Positions 46,543 to 50,744 of a DNA stretch of 50,744 nt are shown piece by piece. The DNA comes from Elusimicrobia bacterium GWA2_51_34 (GTDB lineage: Bacteria > Elusimicrobiota > Elusimicrobia > Elusimicrobiales > UBA9959): positions 1 to 50,744 of the forward strand of contig MGTS01000039.1 in assembly GCA_001799565.1 (NCBI GenBank), given 5' to 3'. Below the pieces are notes generated by a model. It ran no database searches, was not told the DNA's origin, and saw only the letters and a list, made by a program, of their open reading frames with translations. Each line of letters starts with the position of its first letter. Positions within the stretch are counted from its first letter, which is position 1. The position numbers and the translations under genes are program-made.

Positions 46543-47748
46543 TTATCCTCCATACTTATACCAGGCCGCGCAGGCCCCTTCGGACGACACCATGCAGGGG
46601 CCGACCGCCGAAGAAGGCGTGCAGGACTTCGCGAAAAGACGGCAAGCCGGGGGCTGAGCCTTACCCATAAGAATTGCGCCGCAAAGGCAGCCGCTCGGTT
46701 CGGGAGCTTCCTTATAAACTATTTTAAAGCGGCGTATAGCGTCAAAGCTTAAATAATCAGCGTTCAGGCAAAGGCCTGATTTTTTAACCTTTCCTATGGC
46801 GCGCCACGAAGCGTCAGCCGGATTGAAAACCTTTGCCATCAGCCTGAGCGCGGTTGGATTGCCGTTTTTTTTCACAACGCGGGAATATTCATCTTCCACC
46901 TCAGCGCGGCCGCGGACCATCTGGCGCAGCAGCATGTTTATGCCTGCAAGTATATCAAGCGGTTCAAAGCCGGTCACCACGCAAGGAACATTATATTCAC
47001 GCGCCACAAATTGATAGGGACGAACGCCTATTATAGCGCTGACGTGGCCCGGCAGAAGAAAACCGGAAATATCATTTTTGGGGTCTGATAAAAGCAGTTT
47101 CAGGGCGGGCGGAACCAGCTTAAAAAGCGGGATAACTGAAAAATTCGCAATTTTACCTTCACGGGCGCGCAGGACCGAAGCGGCTATCAACGGGGCGGTG
47201 GTCTCAAAACCCACTCCCACAAACACAACCTGCCGCAGAGGATTTGAACGCGCGTAAGCCAGAGCGTCAAGCGGAGAATAAACCACACGGATATCGGAAC
47301 CGTTCTCCCGCATCCTGTTCAGGTCAAAACCGGACGAGCCCTTAACCTTTAACATATCGCCGAAAGTGGCGAGCGTAACTTCGGGCCTGGCGGCAAGCGC
47401 CAGAACGCGGTCTATATCGCCCTGAGACGTAACGCAGACCGGGCAGCCGGGCCCGGAAAGCATTTTAAGCCCGGCGGGAAAAAGCCTGCGCATTCCGCTT
47501 GAAGCGATGGCCATGGTATGCGTGCCGCATACTTCCATTATGTTTATAGTTTTGCCCAAGCGTCCCGCAATCCTCTGGAGGTGCCGTCCCAGAGGCCTCT
47601 GGCCCACAAGACGGCCAAGCTGTACGGTAAGGGCCTGCATATCTTCAAGCGCGCGCGCGGCAAGGCCCTTGTCGCGCCAAAGCGGAGAGCTGAAACGGTT
47701 TTTTTTAGCCGGGCTAACCCGAATCCTATAATTCAAAGTTTTTTTCAT
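46543..47748 (-). CDS. hypD: [NiFe]-hydrogenase maturation protein HypD
   Basis: A 401-residue protein. Family motifs: 'IMEVCGTHTMAIASSGM' (CGTHT), 'LSGPGCPVCVTSQGDIDR' (GPGCPVC), 'VGVGFETTAPL', 'FLLPGHVSAIIG', and the [4Fe-4S] site at the C-terminus ('CLCGAILMGKAQPPACRLFA', 'CTPSSAVGPCMVSSEGACAA'). HypD works with HypC to assemble Fe(CN)2CO. The first 40 residues are longer than usual and the start is not certain. A repeat-rich gap of 180 nt separates it from hypC. Confidence 0.95.
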   Translation of the reverse strand: MKKTLNYRIRVSPAKKNRFSSPLWRDKGLAARALEDMQALTVQLGRLVGQRPLGRHLQRIAGRLGKTINIMEVCGTHTMAIASSGMRRLFPAGLKMLSGPGCPVCVTSQGDIDRVLALAARPEVTLATFGDMLKVKGSSGFDLNRMRENGSDIRVVYSPLDALAYARSNPLRQVVFVGVGFETTAPLIAASVLRAREGKIANFSVIPLFKLVPPALKLLLSDPKNDISGFLLPGHVSAIIGVRPYQFVAREYNVPCVVTGFEPLDILAGINMLLRQMVRGRAEVEDEYSRVVKKNGNPTALRLMAKVFNPADASWRAIGKVKKSGLCLNADYLSFDAIRRFKIVYKEAPEPSGCLCGAILMGKAQPPACRLFAKSCTPSSAVGPCMVSSEGACAAWYKYGG

Positions 47749-47775
47749 TGAGAAATCAGAAAGATAAAAATATTA

Positions 47776-47930
47776 CAGGATTCCCCGCAGCAGCGGGTTG
47801 CGTCCGCCTTAGGCGGACGCAAGCGTGGCCGTCAAAAGGCCATTGGCCCTGATACGGCACGCGCATAGCGCAGTATGCCGCGCGAAGCGCACCGGAGCTC
47901 CGCGAAGGGAAAAATTCAACTGAATTTTTC
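47776..47930. repeat. Hairpin cluster between hypC and hypD
   Basis: Begins with a 23-bp sequence (47776-47798) whose reverse complement lies at 29634-29656, followed by the hairpin TGCGTCCGCC/GGCGGACGCA, GC-rich pairs and a perfect palindrome GAAAAATTCA...TGAATTTTTC (47909-47930). No ORF. Confidence 0.6.
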
Positions 47931-47933
47931 AGG

Positions 47934-48155
47934 CTAACCCGAATGGTCATATATCTCTTTAAAAAGCTTGAGCGTTTCAAGAGCATCCTGACTGTCTAAA
48001 AGCTGGATAGCAAAACCGGCGTGGACCAACACATAATCGTCTTTTTTGGCGGCCGGAACAAGGTCAAGGGAAACACTTCTCTTAACGCCGCTGAAATCAA
48101 CTTCGGCATTGCCATTTTTAACAGCTGTTATTCTACCCGGAACGGCAAGACACAT
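47934..48155 (-). CDS. hypC: [NiFe]-hydrogenase maturation chaperone HypC
   Basis: A 73-residue protein with the family N-terminus 'MCLAVPGRITAVKNGNAEVD' (Cys2 binds the Fe(CN)2CO group) and 'VHAGFAIQLLDSQDALETLK' near the C-terminus. Normal length. A Shine-Dalgarno CTGGAGGAAA lies just upstream. First gene of the cluster in transcription order (hypC, hypD, lysR, hypE, hypF). Confidence 0.95.
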   Translation of the reverse strand: MCLAVPGRITAVKNGNAEVDFSGVKRSVSLDLVPAAKKDDYVLVHAGFAIQLLDSQDALETLKLFKEIYDHSG

Positions 48156-48508
48156 ATTTCCTCCAGGAAAGGCCGATTGACAGAAACAACGGTGATCGAT
48201 AACCGGTAAATAGCCTAAGATTTAAGTATTAGTTTTTTTAATACCTTTTAATTGTACTACTTTTAGAGAGGGACACGAGCGCGGGCGGCAGTATTTTTTT
48301 GGGTTTGTTTCCGCCACAAAGCGTTGGGGTTCTTCATCACGTCTTCGGCGAGCCCGCCGTAAAGTAGTGGCGGGGACCCGCCGAAGAAGTGTGGCGGGAA
48401 TTTTTGCTATACTGTAAACGGCAGTAATCGGTATCCGGCAGTCCGCTAATTGGCAAAAGAAGTTCCTGAAACTGATTACTGACCACTGTTCACTGATTAC
48501 TGACTAAT
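48156..48508. other. Intergenic region upstream of hypC, no gene seen
   Basis: It contains a 92-bp hairpin element (48309-48400) and a GTAATCGGTATCCGG-type array (48423-48508) leading up to tRNA-Tyr. No convincing ORF. Confidence 0.5.
48309..48400. repeat. MITE-like hairpin element
   Basis: Outer inverted repeats TTCCGCCACA and TGTGGCGGGAA, inner pair TCTTCGGCG/CGCCGAAGA, followed by TTTTT. The left end resembles the start of the tRNA-tail element at 22723 (GGCGCCACAAAGCG). Confidence 0.55.
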
Positions 48509-48592
48509 GGTTGGGTGGCTGAGCGGTCAAAAGCAACGGTCTGTAAAACCGTCGGGCTATGCCCTACGCAGGTTCGAACCCTGCCCCAACCA
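48509..48592 (+). tRNA. tRNA-Tyr (anticodon GTA)
   Basis: Acceptor GGTTGGG/CCCAACC, anticodon stem ACGGT/ACCGT with loop CTGTAAA (GTA), long variable arm as expected for bacterial tRNA-Tyr, T-loop GGTTCGAACC, discriminator A. CCA not encoded. Confidence 0.95.
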
Positions 48593-48606
48593 TACGCTCT
48601 TTATAA

Positions 48607-48753
48607 GGTTGGGAGCGAGACAACTGCTTGTCTCGCGGCAGGGTTAGAAAGGCGGAGCGTTGCTGAGCGAGTACGCGAGGCCGCGAGCCGGGGTCGCGAG
48701 TTCAGCCGAACGACGGTGAGGCTGAAACTTGTGACCGAACCCTGCCCCAACCA
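48607..48753 (+). other. tRNA-tail structured element, copy 2 (mimics tRNA-Tyr)
   Basis: Begins with GGTTGGGA, the first bases of tRNA-Tyr, and ends with CGAACCCTGCCCCAACCA, the last 18 bases of that tRNA. Between: hairpin with arms GCGAGACAA/TTGTCTCGC, then GGCAGGGTT (pairs with AACCCTGCC at the end), AGAAAGGCGGAGCG, GCTGAGCGAGTACGCG, GAGCCGGGGTCGCGAG and TTGTGACC. The acceptor-like ends (GGTTGG/CCAACC) also pair, so the whole folds into a multi-branched form. There is no anticodon arm. Confidence 0.65.
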
Positions 48754-48756
48754 TTT

Positions 48757-48845
48757 CAAGCTAGTCACAAGACACAAGTGGCAAGTCACAAGCAAGAGAT
48801 GACTCCAAAAAAACTTGTGACTTGTGACCTGAGACTTGTGACTTC
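48757..48845. repeat. Inverted GTCACAAG word array
   Basis: AGTCACAAGACACAAGTGGC (48763-48782) is complementary to ACTTGTGACTTGTGACCTGA (48813-48832). A 23-nt stretch starting CAAGCAAGAGATGACTCC recurs at 49144. Confidence 0.65.
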
Positions 48846-48850
48846 TTATT

Positions 48851-48934
48851 GGGCGGGTGGCGGAACTGGCAGACGCGCACGGCTCAGGACCGTGTGGCCG
48901 TAAGGCCTTATGGGTTCAACTCCCTTCCCGCCCA
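48851..48934 (+). tRNA. tRNA-Leu (anticodon CAG)
   Basis: Acceptor GGGCGGG/CCCGCCC, D-arm GCGGAACTGGCAGACGC, anticodon stem CACGG/CCGTG with loop CTCAGGA (CAG), long variable arm, T-loop GGTTCAACTCC, discriminator A; CCA not encoded. Confidence 0.95.
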
Positions 48935-48942
48935 TTAAATTT

Positions 48943-48980
48943 AAAAAGGCTGTTCGCTTTCATTGCGGACAGCCTTTTTA
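48943..48980 (+). terminator. Terminator of tRNA-Leu(CAG)
   Basis: 15-bp stem AAAAAGGCTGTTCGC / GCGGACAGCCTTTTT with one G-T pair; T-tract on both strands. Confidence 0.85.
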
Positions 48981-48986
48981 ATTACA

Positions 48987-49111
48987 GGCGGGAAGCAAGA
49001 CAATAGTTTGTCTCGCGCAGGGAGTTGAAAGGCGGACCGAAGGAGCCAGCAGGCGGATTCGGGAGCCGGGGTCGTCCGCCTAAGGCGGATGACCAACTCC
49101 CTTCCCGCCCA
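48987..49111 (+). other. tRNA-tail structured element, copy 3 (mimics tRNA-Leu)
   Basis: Starts GGCGGGAAG and ends CAACTCCCTTCCCGCCCA, identical to the last 18 bases of tRNA-Leu(CAG) just upstream. It has the same inner blocks as copy 2: hairpin GCAAGACAA/TTGTCTCGC, GGGAGTT (pairs with AACTCCC), GAAAGGCGGACCGAAGGAGC, CAGCAGGCGGA, GGGAGCCGGGGTCG, then a GTCCGCC/GGCGGAT hairpin and GACC. Confidence 0.65.
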
Positions 49112-49114
49112 GTA

Positions 49115-49200
49115 AAAGCCACAAGTCACAGGTTTCTAGTCACAAGCAAGAGATGACTCCAAAAATCGCTGTAATCGTTGTTTTATCGCTGTAATCTCTT
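49115..49200. repeat. Word arrays (GTCACAAG and TCGCTGTAATC)
   Basis: CCACAAGTCACAGG and the repeated CAAGCAAGAGATGACTCC, then ATCGCTGTAATCG...ATCGCTGTAATC. The second word is shared with 49985-50078 on the other side of the prepilin peptidase gene. Confidence 0.6.
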
Positions 49201-49974
49201 TTAAAGGAAAAGAAAATATTCCGGCTTCACCAGCGAATAAAGATTTATTACCGCCCCCATGGCCAAAAAAGGGCCGAAAGGGATGCTGGACAAACGCTCC
49301 GCCTTTTTAAGCGCAAGCAGTGTAAGGCCGTAAGCCGAACCGAAAAATGACGCCATCATAAGAGTTGTAAGCACTCCCTGCCAGCCGGTAAGCGCCCCAA
49401 TGGCGGCCATAAGAAATATATCCCCCTCCCCGACAGCATCTTTTTTGTAAATTTTCTTTCCAAGAGCGGCAAGAAACCATATAATGGCGGCGCCAAACAC
49501 GCCGCCTGTTAAAAAATATTTAAATCTGTCAAAGGCCGTACCTGAAAAATACGGGTTCACAAAACTTCCCGCCAGGCCGAGCGCCGCAAGCGAGAATGAA
49601 AAAATGTCTCCTATCATCATAGTCTCAAGATCAATAAGAGCAACCACCGTCAACACATAAACAGCCGCCAAAGCGACCGCAAGCCACAGCGGACTGGCAT
49701 GCCATTTAGAGACAAAAAAAGCCGTAAGCAGCGCCGTAAGAAGCTCCACCACGGGGTATTTAAAAGATATGGGCGCGGAACAGTTTCTACAGCGGCCTTT
49801 CAATAAAATAAAACTGATCACCGGGATATTGTCATAAAATTTAATAGGCGCCAGGCATTTCGGACAACGCGACGCGGGCCTGACTATTGAGAGATTTTGC
49901 GGCAGCCGGGAAACGCAGACATTAAGGAAGCTGCCGATTATAAGCCCAAAAATAAAAGATACCGCAAAGATCAT
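49201..49974 (-). CDS. pilD: Prepilin peptidase (A24 family)
   Basis: A 257-residue membrane protein from the ATG at 49974, with AAGGAG 5 nt upstream (a GTG 6 nt further is possible). N-terminal Zn-like site 'CPKCLAPI' and '[19 protein letters not shown]', with 'RLPQNLS' and 'NIPVISF' as in type IV prepilin leader peptidase/methylase. Catalytic Asp pair: '[14 protein letters not shown]' and '[17 protein letters not shown]' (GxGD). It cleaves the leader of prepilins and methylates the new N-terminus. A prepilin gene is directly upstream in the same direction. Confidence 0.94.
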   Translation of the reverse strand: MIFAVSFIFGLIIGSFLNVCVSRLPQNLSIVRPASRCPKCLAPIKFYDNIPVISFILLKGRCRNCSAPISFKYPVVELLTALLTAFFVSKWHASPLWLAVALAAVYVLTVVALIDLETMMIGDIFSFSLAALGLAGSFVNPYFSGTAFDRFKYFLTGGVFGAAIIWFLAALGKKIYKKDAVGEGDIFLMAAIGALTGWQGVLTTLMMASFFGSAYGLTLLALKKAERLSSIPFGPFLAMGAVINLYSLVKPEYFLFL

Positions 49975-49984
49975 TTGCACTCCT

Positions 49985-50078
49985 TGAAGAGATTACAACG
50001 ATTAAAGCGAGATTACAGCGATGGAGAATATCCTCGTAATCGTTTTGTTTTATCGCTGTGATCGCTTTATTGTAACCT
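49985..50078. repeat. Inverted ATTACAGCGATTAAAGCGA word array
   Basis: GATTACAACGATTAAAGCGA (49991-50010) pairs approximately with ATCGCTGTGATCGCTTTATT (50052-50071). No ORF. Confidence 0.65.
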
Positions 50079-50086
50079 CTAGAAAT

Positions 50087-50124
50087 AAAAAGCCCCGCGT
50101 TTTTAAGGCGCGGGGCCTTTTTTG
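50087..50124 (-). terminator. Terminator of the prepilin gene
   Basis: GCCCCGCG / CGCGGGGC stem; the minus strand continues TTTTTATTTC. Confidence 0.85.
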
Positions 50125-50140
50125 AGTCCTTGTCCTTAGT

Positions 50141-50566
50141 TTAGAAAGTGGACCAGCTAGTTGTATCTTTTATGTCATTATGGGTGCAACTGACGTAAAA
50201 GTTACCCCATATAGAGGGACTGCTGCTGTTGGCTTCATACATCCAGCCGCCGCCATCAGCAAAGGTGTTGATTACGGCTGCCGAGTCCGCATGACGGGTC
50301 GGAATCTTGGCCAGAGGTATGTTGTTGATGTACTTGGCGCTGGCGGTAAGAACCGAAAGATCATCAGTGGGGAACCAGCCTTCGTTGTCGCCGTAATACA
50401 CCTGTAACGCGCCTCTTACTGAAGAGAGCGCTCCCTTGGTGGCTCCTTCCTTGGACTTATTGATGAGGTCGGCGAACTTCGGTATGGCAATGGCTGCCAG
50501 AATACCGATGATGGCCACCACGATCATAAGCTCTATCAGGGTGAAGCCCTTTTTATTATTCTTCAT
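50141..50566 (-). CDS. Type IV pilin-like protein (prepilin)
   Basis: A 141-residue prepilin: leader 'MKNNKKG' with cleavage before Phe8, then '[20 protein letters not shown]', the classic N-terminal methylation segment with Glu5. The globular part contains '[20 protein letters not shown]', which resembles the major pseudopilin pattern, and only one Cys, near the C-terminus ('YVSCTHND'). It could be a type IV major pilin or a type II secretion pseudopilin; the short length favours the latter or a small pilin. AAGGAGG lies 11 nt upstream. Followed by a strong terminator. Confidence 0.9.
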   Translation of the reverse strand: MKNNKKGFTLIELMIVVAIIGILAAIAIPKFADLINKSKEGATKGALSSVRGALQVYYGDNEGWFPTDDLSVLTASAKYINNIPLAKIPTRHADSAAVINTFADGGGWMYEANSSSPSIWGNFYVSCTHNDIKDTTSWSTF

Positions 50567-50744
50567 TGTTATACTGCCTCCTTGGTTGCCCCTCTGGATA
50601 ATAGATGAATGATACCTAAGGGGTATTAACTAAAATGTACTTAATAACTCATTTGCTTGTCAACAAGGAGAATTATCCAATGCAAGATGATGGTGAAAAT
50701 ATCCCCATTTCCAACGCAACATGATGGTGAAATTGGCGCAATCT
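50567..50744. other. Intergenic edge region with a 33-nt-spaced direct repeat
   Basis: CCAATGCAAGATGATGGTGA (50678) recurs as CCAACGCAACATGATGGTGA (50711), 33 nt on. No frame is long enough to call a gene before the window ends. Confidence 0.4.

Noticed and set aside
48515-48802. Plus-strand ORF across tRNA-Tyr and the tRNA-tail element
   Set aside because: It runs through a perfect tRNA gene and a structured repeat and has no protein features.
48607-49111. Additional tRNA genes behind tRNA-Tyr and tRNA-Leu
   Set aside because: The ends match tRNA acceptor and T-arm strands, but there is no anticodon arm or D-arm; the interior is a shared repeat.

Overview
The window reads as one stretch of a Gram-negative bacterial chromosome. 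Signs are beta-barrel, OmpA-type and lipoprotein genes, a type IV prepilin with its peptidase, and a set of [NiFe]-hydrogenase maturation genes that suggests an anaerobic or facultative lifestyle. The 'YGDGSGLT'-type secreted fibre proteins and the intergenic arrays of short degenerate words (GTAACC, GTAGGTA and others) recall uncultured lineages such as Elusimicrobiota. That placement is a low-confidence inference. The genetic code is standard: TGA ends several intact genes.

Layout. 1-5.7 kb (minus): three secreted repeat-rich fibre proteins and a protein with a FlgD/T9SS-like C-terminal domain. 5.9-10.7 kb: signalling genes (a winged-helix regulator with a degenerate receiver, a coiled-coil protein, two stand-alone receivers, a cNMP-binding protein), an AI-2E-type transporter and a four-helix-bundle protein. 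10.8-15.4 kb: tRNA-Leu(CAA), a polysaccharide deacetylase, a SurA/PpiD-like chaperone, a bactofilin with an M23 peptidase, and an unknown membrane protein.

15.6-27.1 kb looks like a genomic island in tRNA-Glu(TTC). The intact tRNA is at the left end and an exact 50-bp copy of its 3' part is at the right end. The island holds an ankyrin protein with a glycan-binding-like domain, a five-gene envelope operon (OmpA-PASTA, lipoprotein, two unknown secreted proteins, TPR), and a cassette with a frameshifted TOTE-type primase-helicase and an AAA/DUF4143 ATPase. No integrase is visible.

27.4-34.9 kb: an outer-membrane barrel next to an ammonium transporter, a NarL-type two-component pair, a secreted PEP-synthase-like pseudogene, and a REP-associated transposase (RAYT) with its REP palindromes. 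34.9-39.8 kb: a tight trehalose operon, otsA (fused to a membrane sensor module), otsB, a DUF5752 gene and a TreT-like glycosyltransferase, behind a leader that carries a terminator-like hairpin. 40.3-41.8 kb: a C11 (clostripain-like) protease. 41.8-48.2 kb: hypF, hypE, a LysR regulator, hypD and hypC. 48.5-50.6 kb: tRNA-Tyr and tRNA-Leu(CAG), prepilin peptidase and a prepilin.

The most unusual material is non-coding. (i) Three related 125-155 bp structured elements end in copies of tRNA 3' ends; two of them sit directly behind the tRNA they mimic. (ii) Nearly every intergenic gap holds an inverted array of a short repeat word, and in two genes such an array is translated as the hydrophobic N-terminal segment. 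(iii) The trehalose operon leader may be an attenuator. All functional calls rest on motif reading alone; no database search was possible.
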